The position numbers were made by a program, and so were the translations under genes. The notes beneath the pieces were generated by a model. It was not told the origin of the DNA, did not search any database, and saw only the letters and a program-made list of their open reading frames with translations. Shown here in pieces: positions 56,405 through 64,000 of a stretch of DNA of 64,000 nucleotides; positions within the stretch are counted from its first letter, which is position 1, and each line of letters opens with the position of its first letter. The stretch covers positions 1-64,000 of the forward strand of contig JBFWWP010000026.1 of assembly GCA_050246115.1 (NCBI GenBank), read 5' to 3'. Source of the stretch: JBFWWP01 sp050246115. Lineage in GTDB: Bacteria > Planctomycetota > UBA8108 > UBA1146 > JAJFFE01.

Positions 56405-57136
56405 ATGAAGCCCTGTGGCGGTTCCCGCATCATCCGGGTGGGCTGCTCGCTCTGGTTGCTCTGGCTCGTCGGCTGCCGCAGCACTCCGGACTTCTCGAAC
56501 CCGACCTTTCAAGTTGCCCGTAACACTTCTCCGGCTCCCGTGCACGTCATCGATGCCGGCGAGCCCGAACCGGGCCTGGCCTTCGAGACCCTGAAGAGAT
56601 GGATTTCGCCGAGTCGGCTCGCCTTCGCCGTCGCTCCCTTCACGACGGACGAGGGCCCCGACGGGATCGGCGAGGCGCTCTCCGTCGCCATCGCTCGCCA
56701 GCTCGCGCAAACGCCGTTCACCACGACTTGGCACGGCGACGCGCCCTCGCTGGGAAACGCCGACGCCAGCTCACCGGCGCCAGTGTTCGTGCCCGCGACG
56801 CCGAACTCGTCGACGGCGAGGCTGCGAATCGGCGTGACCGGTGTGGTCCGAGTCGGCGCACGAGAGGTCGTGGACTCCGGGGAGCCGCGCACCGAGGCGC
56901 ACCTCGACGCGGTCGTGCAATTCTTCGGCCTGACGAGGCGCGGGCAAGCCGAGGCCCTCGGCGAGAAGCGCCTGGCGCTGTCGACCTTCGTAACGCAGGA
57001 ACAAGTCCGGGACGCGGCGGCCCGCGAGAGTGCCGCCATCTACGTTCTGATTCGCGGTGTGGTGAGCCGGCTCCTGCGCGACGCAGAGCTCGAAGGGCAG
57101 CTCCTCCGCTTTGCAATCCTCGAGCGCGACTCCTGA
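56405..57136 (+). CDS. Hypothetical lipoprotein
   Basis: A 243-aa protein with a lipoprotein leader (lipobox LVGC, followed by RSTPD). The mature domain alternates strands and helices: 'RLAFAVAPFTTDEGPDGIGEALSVAIARQLAQ', 'RIGVTGVVRVGAREVVDSGEPRTEAHLDAVVQFFGL' and 'SAAIYVLIRGVVSRLLRDAELEGQLLRFAI'. The layout is reminiscent of FlgO or CsgG-like lipoproteins that sense or assemble at the outer membrane, but the resemblance is weak and no assignment is made. Start at 56405. It follows the PD40 lipoprotein gene closely on the same strand, suggesting a shared function at the cell envelope. Confidence 0.7.
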   Translation: MKPCGGSRIIRVGCSLWLLWLVGCRSTPDFSNPTFQVARNTSPAPVHVIDAGEPEPGLAFETLKRWISPSRLAFAVAPFTTDEGPDGIGEALSVAIARQLAQTPFTTTWHGDAPSLGNADASSPAPVFVPATPNSSTARLRIGVTGVVRVGAREVVDSGEPRTEAHLDAVVQFFGLTRRGQAEALGEKRLALSTFVTQEQVRDAAARESAAIYVLIRGVVSRLLRDAELEGQLLRFAILERDS

Positions 57137-57299
57137 ACTTCGGGAGCAGCGACCCCGAGAGGAATCGCGCCGCCAACGACAGTCAATCGCCGCCGTCTGA
57201 CCTAGGTCACGCGCTCCACTTCGCCCCTGCAGCCTCAGTGAGCTTCGCGGTCGCGAGCCACCGACCGCGCGCGTGGGAAATGCGGCGGGTCACGGTCAC

Positions 57300-57686
57300 T
57301 TACCCACCCGCCCGCTTGACGGTCCACCCGTGCTGCTCGAGTTCCTTCATGACGACGACGCAAAAGTCGCCCTGGATCTCGATCGTCCCGTCCTTGACCG
57401 TACCGCCGGTCCCACACCGCTTCTTGAGCTGGGTCCCGAATACCGCCAGGTCATCCCCTTCGAGCGGCACCCCGGTGATCACCGTGACTCCCTTGCCCTT
57501 GCGACCCTTGGTCTCGAGGCGCACGCGCACGACTCCGTCGCGAGGTATCGCCGGTGACGCCCCACCCGCTCGCGGGGTCGCGCGGCTCTTGGACTTGCTG
57601 CACCGACAATCCGCGGCCGCCCGGCCGCAGTCCGGGCACAGCCGCCCAACGCCGCTCGAATAGACGAGACGCCCACGATCGGTCAT
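57300..57686 (-). CDS. yciH: SUI1/YciH-family translation initiation factor-like protein
   Basis: A 128-aa protein of the eIF1/SUI1 fold. It has an N-terminal zinc-ribbon-like segment 'LCPDCGRAAADCRCSK' and a C-terminal SUI1 domain ('VVRVRLETKGRKGKGVTVITGV', 'LKKRCGTGGTVKDGTIEIQGDF'). In E. coli the family member affects start-codon selection and is linked to stress-dependent translation. The ATG at 57686 overlaps the stop of the VWA gene by one base (TGATG), so it is translationally coupled to that upstream gene, an unusual partnership. It is convergent with the lipoprotein gene ending at 57136. Length and domain order are normal. Confidence 0.9.
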   Translation of the reverse strand: MTDRGRLVYSSGVGRLCPDCGRAAADCRCSKSKSRATPRAGGASPAIPRDGVVRVRLETKGRKGKGVTVITGVPLEGDDLAVFGTQLKKRCGTGGTVKDGTIEIQGDFCVVVMKELEQHGWTVKRAGG

Positions 57687-59023
57687 CACTTGACCGGCGA
57701 GTAGGTCCCGCCGTTCTCCTCCGCGAGCTTCTTCAGGAAGTCCACCAGGTCCGCGGTCGTGGGGTTGTCGTCGTCGTCCTTTCCGGGAGGCGGTGGCGAC
57801 GTACCCGGAGGATAGCTGCCTTCGCCTTCGAACCCGAGAGTGAAGATCTTCACCTTCGCCACCCGGTTGCGCTTGCGGGTGTCCTCGAGGATCGCCGCCA
57901 TCAGATCCTTGGACTTCTTGCCCTGGCGAGTGGGATGACCGTCGGACAGCAAGAAAATCGTGTCGACCGCGGTGTCCTCGAACGCGAGCCGCATGGCATC
58001 ATCGGTGGGGGTGAGGCCATCTGCTTTCAGGTTGCGAACGAACTCGGCGGCCTTCTTCTTCCATTGTGCCGTCGCGGGCACGGCCGTGGGGTTGAACGAC
58101 TTTGTGCTCCAGCCGTAGGCGATGACGTTGAAGTGGGCATGCTCGGGCAGATCCACAATGGCTTTCTCCAGTTGGAACTTGAGGCGCGCGAGTCGCTCCT
58201 TGGTTCGATGCTCTGGGCCTTCGCCGACCTGCGCCGCATCGGCGTCCCACATTCGCATCGAGCCGGAGACATCGACGACGAATACGACGCGATCGCTCAG
58301 CACTTCGACATCGAAGAACTTCGGTTGCTTGAAGCCCTTGGGCTTGGTTCGGTCGACACCACTGCGGCCCGTTTCTTTGCCGACACTTCGCGGGTCGAAC
58401 GTCGCTCCTTGCTCGTCCCAGAACCGACGCCAGTCGGCGATGCTTTCCATGTCGTTGCCGGTGAGAGACAAGAGCGCATCGCGAATCTGATAGGACTCGG
58501 TGCTCGCGTTGTAGCCCACCTTGTCGAGGAGGTCGATCAGGGCGGGGATCGCGAGCTTCGACCGACGCTCGACGAGCACCGGCACTGACGTTCGATACAA
58601 GAAGTACTGGCCAGACTCGACGGCCTTGACGAGCCAGCCCTCGCTGGTCGGGTCGTTCATCTTCTGCGCCGCCGCGAGCACGATCACGAGAATGCGCTCG
58701 TCCAGGTTCTTGCCCTTGAACAGCTTGTCGAAGGTCTTGGCGCAGCGCTCGGACCCCAGGGCCACGAAGGCGTCGACCGACGCCTCGTTGATTTCCTGAA
58801 TGGGCACTCGGGTGAGCGTGTCGACGATCAGCGCCACGGCCTTTTCATCTTCACTGGCGCCGAGGTGTCCGAGAATGTTGCGGATCTCCTCGTAGTTCTT
58901 GGCCTTCTCCGCCGCCTGAATCGCGGCTCGGGCCTTGGGTAGATTCGCTGCGTTGGCGACCGGAACGAGCGAGATCCAAGACAGCACGACCAACGCGCCG
59001 GCCAGTCCGAAGTCGAGTCTCAT
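57686..59023 (-). CDS. Secreted VWA-domain protein with HEAT-like N-terminus
   Basis: A 445-aa protein with a signal peptide (residues 1-25, ending ANAAN). An alpha-helical, HEAT-like region follows (about 26-200: 'EEIRNILGHLGASEDEKAVALIV', 'AIPALIDLLDKVGY'). The VWA domain has the MIDAS start DVSGSM near residue 254 and 'IFLLSDGHPT'. A loop rich in Pro, Gly and Asp ('PPPPGKDDDDN') interrupts the last strands. The MIDAS residues are intact, so metal-dependent ligand binding is possible. The ATG at 59023 has GAGAGAGG upstream. It is the first gene of a two-gene operon with yciH. Planctomycetes encode many such proteins; the specific role is unknown. Confidence 0.85.
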   Translation of the reverse strand: MRLDFGLAGALVVLSWISLVPVANAANLPKARAAIQAAEKAKNYEEIRNILGHLGASEDEKAVALIVDTLTRVPIQEINEASVDAFVALGSERCAKTFDKLFKGKNLDERILVIVLAAAQKMNDPTSEGWLVKAVESGQYFLYRTSVPVLVERRSKLAIPALIDLLDKVGYNASTESYQIRDALLSLTGNDMESIADWRRFWDEQGATFDPRSVGKETGRSGVDRTKPKGFKQPKFFDVEVLSDRVVFVVDVSGSMRMWDADAAQVGEGPEHRTKERLARLKFQLEKAIVDLPEHAHFNVIAYGWSTKSFNPTAVPATAQWKKKAAEFVRNLKADGLTPTDDAMRLAFEDTAVDTIFLLSDGHPTRQGKKSKDLMAAILEDTRKRNRVAKVKIFTLGFEGEGSYPPGTSPPPPGKDDDDNPTTADLVDFLKKLAEENGGTYSPVK

Positions 59024-59432
59024 GGGTGGGGCCTCTCTCTATAGGGCGACGCACGCGTTCTGGGGCGACACCTGCCGCGCTCGTGCCAGCGCTCCCCGAT
59101 ACTCTAACAATTACAGCGCGTTGCCGGCCGGATTTCGAGAGTCTTGACGGGCCAACTCCGTCGACGGACGCTTGCGTCGATGCGACCACGGTCAGCGACT
59201 GGTCGGGGAACCGGGTCGCGACCCCAACACGGGTGCTGGCCGTGCGTAGCCGGTCGCGGTATCCTCTGGCCGCGACCGGTCCCGCACGACGTGCAACCGG
59301 ACGTGCAAACGGACGATAGCGTCCCGCGCGGCGCCAATGAGGCGTGGCGGCGTTCTTTCCGGCGGGTGTCGCTCAGCTCCGCATGGCGCGCGACCCCTCG
59401 ACCTGCCCAGCCCGGAGGCTTCTGGAGAACCG
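59024..59432. other. Divergent intergenic region
   Basis: This 409-bp spacer lies between the outward-reading VWA and yaaA genes. Open frames on the plus strand run into yaaA but lack start signals before the TTG at 59433. No promoter motif, repeat or RNA was recognised. Confidence 0.45.
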
Positions 59433-60218
59433 TTGCTGATTTTGATCTCCCCAGCCAAGACCCTGGACTTCGAACACGAGAGTCCAACGCGTACGTGGAC
59501 CGAGCCCGACCAACTCGTCGAGTCGGCTCGTCTCGTCGAGCATCTTCGTGGCTACTCGCCCCCGGAACTCGGCGAGCTGATGCAGATCAGCCCCAAACTG
59601 GCCGAGCTCAACGTGCGGCGGTTCGAAGAGTGGCGAACACCCTTCACGCCGGCGAACGCCAAGCAAGCCGTGTTTGCGTTTCAGGGCGACGTCTACCAAG
59701 GGCTGCGGGCCGACACCCTCTCGGGGAGCGACCTGAAGTGGGCGCAGAACCACCTTCGCATCCTCTCGGGGCTGTACGGCCTGTTGCGTCCGCTCGACCT
59801 CATTCAGCCTTACCGCCTCGAGATGGGCACCCCCCTCGAGACCGATCGCGGGCGCTCGCTGTACGCCTACTGGGGCGACCAAATCACGGATGCCGTAGCT
59901 GCCGCGATGCGGGCCGTGCGCACCCGAATCTGCGTGAACCTCGCCTCACAGGAGTACTTCAAAGCGATTCGGCCGGAGCGTTTGCCGGGTGATGTCGTGA
60001 CCCCGATCTTCAAGGAGCGTTCCGGTGGAAAGCTGCGGGTGATGGCGCTGTTTGCGAAACGTGCCCGCGGCACGATGACCCGAGCTATCGTCCGTCATCG
60101 CTGGCGGGACGCCGCCGATCTGCGGGGCTTCGGTGACGACCGGTACCAGTTGCTCCCCGAAGAGTCGACCGACACGACGCTGGTGTTCGCGCGCGAACAC
60201 TCCCCCCGAAAGGGCTGA
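59433..60218 (+). CDS. yaaA: Peroxide stress protein YaaA
   Basis: A DUF328/UPF0246 protein of 261 aa, matching the E. coli length. Recognisable blocks are 'LILISPAKTLDF' at the N-terminus, 'MQISPKLAELNVRRF', 'FQGDVYQGLRADTL', 'LRILSGLYGLLRPLDLIQPYRLEMGTPL', 'NLASQEYFKAI' and 'FKERSGGKLRVMALFAKRARGTM'. In E. coli YaaA lowers free iron and DNA damage during peroxide stress. The TTG start at 59433 has GGAG 6 nt upstream and places the protein exactly at the conserved LLILISP beginning. It appears to be transcribed alone. Confidence 0.95.
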   Translation: MLILISPAKTLDFEHESPTRTWTEPDQLVESARLVEHLRGYSPPELGELMQISPKLAELNVRRFEEWRTPFTPANAKQAVFAFQGDVYQGLRADTLSGSDLKWAQNHLRILSGLYGLLRPLDLIQPYRLEMGTPLETDRGRSLYAYWGDQITDAVAAAMRAVRTRICVNLASQEYFKAIRPERLPGDVVTPIFKERSGGKLRVMALFAKRARGTMTRAIVRHRWRDAADLRGFGDDRYQLLPEESTDTTLVFAREHSPRKG

Positions 60219-60366
60219 CCGAGCGCGCCCCGCGCCGGGCCCCGGAGCGTCCCGAGCGGGCCGCACTTGCAAGCCACCCCTTTTCATTGGTGAGCGCGCC
60301 GCTACCATTGCCCGGGTCTGGGCAAAACCGCCGTCGACCTGTCGAGATCGCGAGATCTCGGACGGC

Positions 60367-60405
60367 CCATATCAAGCGCACTCACGAGCAACTCTGGCGC
60401 GCACC
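60367..60405 (-). repeat. Small palindromic repeat (CAAGCGC family), reverse
   Basis: ATCAAGCGCACTCACGAGC and the following AACTCTGGCGCGC match the reverse complement of the repeat at 46476. It lies in the 386-bp space between yaaA and the subtilase gene; nothing else in that space was recognised. Confidence 0.55.
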
Positions 60406-60604
60406 TCGCGGCCCCCAGCCGAAGGCCGGTGTCTTCGGGTGGAGTTCCACGCGCCTTGACCCTCGCCCGAAGGGTTCGCGGCCCGCCGTTCGCAGCGCGG
60501 GTCCGCGGTTTCTCCCGGGCGGGCTCGTCGTGTCGAACGATCGGGCCACTCCGAATCGAGGGGGGGCGGGCCCAAGCACGCTTCGAGAAAGTGAGATCGA
60601 GGCT

Positions 60605-62134
60605 TTGGAGCGATCCCTGCTGTCCGGGCTTTCGTGGTTCCTCGTCCTGGCGTTCGGGCTCGGCCCGGCGTTCGGCACGGAGGGTTCGTTCGTGCCCGGC
60701 GAGATCCTCGTGTGTCCGAACGCCGCGGCGCACGCCCCTTCGACTGAGCCGTACGCCACGTTCCTGGTCGCCAACGACCTCCGCGTCCTCGAGGTCGACG
60801 CCGTGTCGGGCGTGCTTCGTATCGCCGTGCCCGTGGGGCGAGAGAACGACTTCTGCGCGCGGTTCGCCGCGCGCGACGACGTCGCCTACGCCGAGTTGAA
60901 CGGTACCGGCCGAGGCGGTTCCGTTCCCAATGACACTCACTTCGGCGATCAGTGGCACCTCAGTAACCCTCTCGTGATCGGCGCCGACGTCTCCGCACCC
61001 GGCGCTTGGGACATCACGACCGGCAGTGCGACGATCGTCGTGGCGCTCCTCGACACCGGCATCGACACCAATCACCCGGAGTTCGCGGGACGTATCGATC
61101 CCAACGGGATGGATTTCGTGAACACCGACGCAGACCCCGAAGCCGATCACCCTCACGGAAGTTGGGTCGCCGGTTGCCTGGCCGCGAACGCCAACAACTC
61201 ATTCGGAGTGAGCGGCGTGGATTGGCAATGCCGTATCCTCCCGGTCAAAGTCCTCGACGCAAGCAACAGCGGGACGACGATGGACCTCGCTCAGGGGCTG
61301 AACTACGTTGCGACCCAGGCCGATGTGCGGGTCGTCTCTCTCAGCCTGGTCGACTTCCCGCGAGGATTCACCATCAACAACGCCCTGCAGAACGTGAGAA
61401 ACGCCGGCAAGATCGTGCTCGCGTGCGCCGGCAACGGCGGGCTCGGCAACGCCGATGTCAGCTACCCGGGCGCCTCGCCTCTCACCATCTCCGTGGGTGC
61501 AACCACGTTCCTCGACCAACGGGCGTCGTTCTCCGCCACTGGCAGCGCATTGGACTTCGTGGCTCCCGGGGAGGACATCGTGACGGTTCGTCATGGATCG
61601 TCGTCCAACAACACGCAGACCGTAGACGGCTGCTCGTTCGCCACACCCATCGTAACGGGAGTGGTCAGCTTGCTGCTCGCACGGGCTGAGGTGTTGGGTG
61701 TGACCCTGGACCAAGCCGCCGTGTACGCACTGCTCGTCGCCGGGGCCGACGATCAGGTGGGGCCGGCGAACGAAGACAGTCCTGGCCGGGACGATTTCTA
61801 CGGCCACGGGCGCGTGAATGCCCTGGCCTCGTTGCTCGCTCTCGGGCCGCCACCGACTCCGTTCGTGCGCGGCGACGTGAACGAAGACGGCGTCTTGAAT
61901 CTCGTCGATGTCGTCGTGTTCCTCGGCGGCCTGTTCAGCGGCACGCCGTTGATTCCCCTTTGCCAGGAAGCCGCCGAGACCAACGGCGACTCGCTCATCG
62001 ACCTGAGCGACGTGATCCGCTTGCTCGACCGGCTCTTCGTTGGCGGCTCGCCGCTGCCGCCGCCGGTGGGTTGCGGGCCCGACCCTGAGCCTTCGACGTC
62101 CCTGGGCTGCACCAGTTTCTCCGCCTGCCCCTGA
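60605..62134 (+). CDS. Secreted subtilisin-like serine protease with C-terminal dockerin
   Basis: A 509-aa S8 protease. A signal peptide covers residues 1-24 when the TTG at 60605 is used as start; longer frames upstream have no similarity. A short propeptide-like segment (27-105) is followed by the catalytic domain with D150 (VALLDTGID), H184 (HPHGSWVAG, where most relatives have HGTHVAG), the oxyanion region 'ACAGNGG' and S344 (GCSFATPIV, usually GTSMAxP). A dockerin-type domain with two calcium-loop repeats lies near 425-480 ('GDVNEDGVLNLVDVVVFLGGLF', 'NGDSLIDLSDVIRLLDRLF'). It probably acts outside the cell and may attach to a cohesin-like partner not present in this window. Confidence 0.9.
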   Translation: MERSLLSGLSWFLVLAFGLGPAFGTEGSFVPGEILVCPNAAAHAPSTEPYATFLVANDLRVLEVDAVSGVLRIAVPVGRENDFCARFAARDDVAYAELNGTGRGGSVPNDTHFGDQWHLSNPLVIGADVSAPGAWDITTGSATIVVALLDTGIDTNHPEFAGRIDPNGMDFVNTDADPEADHPHGSWVAGCLAANANNSFGVSGVDWQCRILPVKVLDASNSGTTMDLAQGLNYVATQADVRVVSLSLVDFPRGFTINNALQNVRNAGKIVLACAGNGGLGNADVSYPGASPLTISVGATTFLDQRASFSATGSALDFVAPGEDIVTVRHGSSSNNTQTVDGCSFATPIVTGVVSLLLARAEVLGVTLDQAAVYALLVAGADDQVGPANEDSPGRDDFYGHGRVNALASLLALGPPPTPFVRGDVNEDGVLNLVDVVVFLGGLFSGTPLIPLCQEAAETNGDSLIDLSDVIRLLDRLFVGGSPLPPPVGCGPDPEPSTSLGCTSFSACP

Positions 62135-62180
62135 ACCACCCTGCCCGAACACGCGGATCGGCCCAACCGCACCCGACTGC

Positions 62181-62235
62181 ACTCTTGTTCCCTACTCTTG
62201 TTCCCTGCTGCTCCCTCTTGTTCCCTGCTGCTCCC
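62181..62235. repeat. Short direct repeats between subtilase and arsR-like genes
   Basis: CTCTTGTTCCCT occurs three times, with GCTGCTCC between or after the later copies, forming a 13-21 bp imperfect tandem array. It is pyrimidine-rich on the plus strand and lies about 50 bp after the subtilase stop. No gene is encoded. Confidence 0.7.
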
Positions 62236-62299
62236 AATGTGGAGCGGCGCGCACCCCGGTCTCGAGACCGAGCGTTCTACTTCCCGCGAGAAATCACCC

Positions 62300-62345
62300 T
62301 TGCCATCATGAAACCAGTCGGTATAGTAAACCACATGGTTTCACA
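62300..62345 (+). promoter_or_regulatory. Promoter and palindromic operator overlapping the arsR-like start
   Basis: TTGCCA (62300-62305) and TATAGT (62322-62327) are separated by 16 bp and look like a sigma-70 promoter. The expected transcription start falls on or next to the ATG at 62335, 7 nt after the -10 box, so the mRNA is probably leaderless. The dyad AAACCA-CA-TGGTTT spans 62328-62341 and overlaps the start codon. Similar AACCA/TGGTT dyads are known operators for ArsR/AHSA1-type pairs, so autoregulation is likely. A second AAACCA lies at 62311. Confidence 0.6.
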
Positions 62346-62694
62346 GAACTCCACACCCCTCGACCGAGTGTTCCATGCCCTCGCGCACCCCGCCCGGCGT
62401 GCCATCGTGACGCGCCTGGCCGCGGGCGAACGGAATCTGACGGAGCTCGCCGCGCCCCTGGAAATGACGTTTCCCGCCGCTTCCAAGCACGTGCGCGTGC
62501 TGGAGAACGCCCAATTGGTGCGGCGACGGGTTTCCGGGCGCCAGCACCTTTGCCGTCTGGAGGCCGCACCCCTCGCGGAAGTCACGGCCTGGACCGAGCA
62601 GTTCCGCGCGGTCTGGGAGCAACGATTCGAGGCCCTCGACAGGCTCTTGGAAGAGATGAAAGGCGAGACACCTCCGCCCTCCGACCCGGACTGA
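62335..62694 (+). CDS. ArsR-family winged-helix repressor
   Basis: A 119-aa transcriptional regulator. 'LDRVFHALAHPARRAIVTRLAAGERNLTELAAPLEMTFPAASKHVRVLENAQLV' covers the winged helix-turn-helix, and 'RRVSGRQHLCRLEAAPLAEVTAWTEQFRAVWEQRFEALDRLLEEM' is the C-terminal dimer helix of the AHSA1-linked ArsR subgroup. No metal-binding CxC motif is present, so it is not an arsenic sensor of the classical type. The ATG at 62335 sits within its own likely operator and no Shine-Dalgarno precedes it. An in-frame ATG at 62308 is less likely because it would lie upstream of the -10 box. The AHSA1 gene follows 115 bp later, a common pairing. Confidence 0.9.
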   Translation: MVSQNSTPLDRVFHALAHPARRAIVTRLAAGERNLTELAAPLEMTFPAASKHVRVLENAQLVRRRVSGRQHLCRLEAAPLAEVTAWTEQFRAVWEQRFEALDRLLEEMKGETPPPSDPD

Positions 62695-62809
62695 CTTCGG
62701 GAGACGTCGTCTCGTCGGCACCTCTCGAGTCGAACTCACCGTGTTCCTGACCCCCGAGCGAGCAACCTTCGTCCCCTTTGACACCAACCCTTGCCCCAGG
62801 AGGCACCCC

Positions 62810-63301
62810 ATGAACGCACCGACGCTCCAGGTAAGCACTCCGTCCGACACCGAGATCGTCATGACTCGGGCCTTCCAGGCGCCGCGCCCTCTCGTCTGGG
62901 AGGCCATGACCAGCCCCGCCAAACTCCCGCTGTGGTTGTTCTCGCCTCCCGGTTGGACCATGACGACGTGTGAGGGGGAGCCTCGACTCGGCGGCGGCTA
63001 TCGCTGGGGGTGGAGTGACGAACACGGGCAGTCCGTCATGCTCATCCACGGCGTGTTCTTGGAAGTGGAACCGCCTGCCCGAATCGTCCACACCGAGATC
63101 ATGGAGATGGGGCAGTGTGGACCCGTGGGTCAGCTCGTCGCGAAGACCGAGTTGACCGAGCGCAGCGGCACCACCCAGATGCGCATGACCCTCACGTTCG
63201 AGACCAAGGAAGCCCGCGACGGGGCGCTCGCTTGGGGTATGGAGACCGGAATGGAGGCCGGCTACCGCACGCTGGATGCCATGCTCGCCGGCGACGCGTA
63301 A
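62810..63301 (+). CDS. AHSA1/SRPBCC-domain protein
   Basis: A 163-aa START-like fold protein of the activator-of-Hsp90 homologue 1 (AHSA1) type. Conserved pattern: 'IVMTRAFQAPRPLVWEAMTSPAKLPLWLFSPPGWTMTTCE', 'GGGYRWGW', 'GVFLEVEPPARIVHTEIME' and a C-terminal 'GMETGMEAGYRTLDAML'. These proteins have a hydrophobic pocket and usually accompany an ArsR-family repressor, as here; the ligand is unknown. The ATG at 62810 has a strong AGGAGG 8 nt upstream, so it is translated with a normal leader, unlike the preceding gene. A good hairpin follows 30 bp after the stop. Confidence 0.9.
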   Translation: MNAPTLQVSTPSDTEIVMTRAFQAPRPLVWEAMTSPAKLPLWLFSPPGWTMTTCEGEPRLGGGYRWGWSDEHGQSVMLIHGVFLEVEPPARIVHTEIMEMGQCGPVGQLVAKTELTERSGTTQMRMTLTFETKEARDGALAWGMETGMEAGYRTLDAMLAGDA

Positions 63302-63331
63302 GCCTCGGCGATCGGCGTACCTCCTCATCAT

Positions 63332-63374
63332 CTAGGCCCGAAGGCAGCGCGGCATGCGCTTGCTTCGGGCCTAG
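63332..63374 (+). terminator. Hairpin after AHSA1 gene, related to CAAGCGC repeat family
   Basis: CTAGGCCCGAAG and CTTCGGGCCTAG form a perfect 12-bp stem around a 19-nt loop, followed by TTTCC. It lies 30 bp after the AHSA1 stop and could terminate that transcript. The GCGCTTGCTTCGGGCCTAG portion also occurs in the repeat copies at 28329 and, more diverged, 46476. Confidence 0.65.
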
Positions 63375-63446
63375 TTTCCGTCAGGAGGTCTTTCGAAAGC
63401 CCTCGCGACCGCGCCGAAGCCGCGATCGCCTCACGCACCCATAGCG

Positions 63447-63489
63447 CCAAGCGCGAACTCGAGTTGCTCGTGACTGCGCTTGCTTCGAG
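63447..63489 (+). repeat. Small palindromic repeat (CAAGCGC family)
   Basis: CCAAGCGCGAACTCGAGTTGC followed by TCGTGACTGCGCTTGCTTCGAG closely matches the copy at 46476, with the CAAGCGC/GCGCTTG arms intact. The 480-bp region 63302-63782 holds this repeat and the hairpin at 63332 but no recognisable gene. Confidence 0.65.
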
Positions 63490-63782
63490 ACTCCGGAGGT
63501 GCGCCGCGATTTCTGGGGCCGCGTGACCCGAATTCAGGTACTGGCCGTCCTCGCGGGCTTCGGCGCGGTCGCGAGGAGGACCCCGCATCGCCCCCCTCCC
63601 CAAAGTCGTAACCCACGGCTTGCAGACCACCTACCAGGCGACTGGCGACGCGGCGTCGGGTCGGCCGACCGCTTGCAACGCCATCGGAGGGCCCCCGCGA
63701 AGTTCTGCAGAAAGCCGGACGGATGACGGCGGGAGTCGCATCCATCTCTCTGGGAGCCCGTCAGTGGAGACGAAAGCGAACC

Positions 63783-64000
63783 GTGACCCAGACCCGAGTC
63801 GGCTTCGGCCATGACGATGCCGAGTTCGCTGCGCGCGCCGCGCGGGGAGACCGGGCGGCCCTCGCGGCGCTGTGGGAGCAACACCGCGGCTGGATCGCCG
63901 CGCTTCTGGTCGCGTACCGGCCGCGCGGGCACGAGCTCGACGACCTGATGCAAGAAGTCGCGCTCGTTCTCACGCAGCGGATCGGCGATCTGAAGGAGCC
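63783..64000 (+). CDS. ECF-type RNA polymerase sigma factor, 5' part
   Basis: A reading frame from GTG 63783 runs off the window end after 72 codons. 'FAARAARGDRAALAALWEQHRGWIAALL' followed by 'HELDDLMQEVALVLTQRI' is the region 2 pattern of sigma-70 family proteins, where the DDLxQEVxL segment contacts core RNA polymerase. The spacing to region 2.4 cannot be checked because the sequence ends. GGAG lies about 14 nt upstream of the GTG; an ATG inside the frame is also possible. Family knowledge: planctomycetes carry many ECF sigma factors; the regulated genes are not visible here. Confidence 0.8.
   Translation, partial: MTQTRVGFGHDDAEFAARAARGDRAALAALWEQHRGWIAALLVAYRPRGHELDDLMQEVALVLTQRIGDLKE

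Overview
The window is GC-rich, and almost every third codon position is G or C. It carries two runs of exactly 100 N (33478-33577 and 39082-39181), so it comes from a draft scaffold. The gene style suggests a Planctomycetota-like bacterium: two secreted proteins with the GDxNxDGxxxxxDxxxLLxxLF dockerin-type repeat common in that phylum, a Ser/Thr kinase fused to TPR repeats, VWA proteins with a zinc ribbon or an N-terminal alpha-helical region, many lipoproteins, and frequent GTG/TTG starts. This is an inference from style only; no rRNA or tRNA gene is present to confirm it.

Layout. 1-8.4 kb: a lipoprotein, an M14 peptidase, a MATE exporter, a DUF1579-like lipoprotein, and a zinc-ribbon/SPFH pair. 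8.8-20 kb: glycolate oxidase genes glcD, then glcE-glcF with a YtxJ-like protein and a methyltransferase. glcD is separated from glcEF by 5.9 kb of accessory DNA that holds a dockerin protein with about 24 copies of a 15-residue repeat, a lipoprotein Cu/Zn SOD and a DegP-type protease. 20-28 kb: a hybrid histidine kinase, ThiO, the Ser/Thr kinase and YgiQ. 28.4-31.6 kb: a tight FAD enzyme / radical SAM / metallophosphoesterase operon of unknown function. 31.6-39 kb: a response regulator, a coiled-coil protein, CCA-adding/poly(A) polymerase cut by a gap, a VWA protein, LexA and a poorly conserved membrane protein. 40-43.6 kb: a thiolase and a carboxypeptidase-regulatory-like protein. 43.8-55.1 kb: a surface-polysaccharide operon (two-domain dehydrogenase, glycosyltransferase-methyltransferase fusion, heparinase II/III-like lyase, propeller protein, asparagine-synthase-type amidotransferase). 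55-64 kb: a TolB-like lipoprotein, a VWA/SUI1 pair, YaaA, a dockerin subtilase, an ArsR/AHSA1 pair and the start of an ECF sigma factor.

Repeats are the most distinctive part. A 179-bp element with about 22-bp inverted ends occurs three times (5073, 32230, 34945), each flanked by a TNA trinucleotide. Two copies sit exactly on the stop codon of a gene. A second small palindromic repeat family (CAAGCGC...GCGCTTG) occupies at least five intergenic spots. A pair of about 100-bp direct repeats brackets the dockerin/fibre gene.

Best candidates for something undescribed are the 179-bp element, the FAD/radical SAM/phosphoesterase operon with its altered phosphoesterase motif, and a beta-sandwich-like module shared by two polysaccharide-operon proteins. 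No CRISPR array, complete insertion sequence, prophage, tRNA or rRNA was seen.
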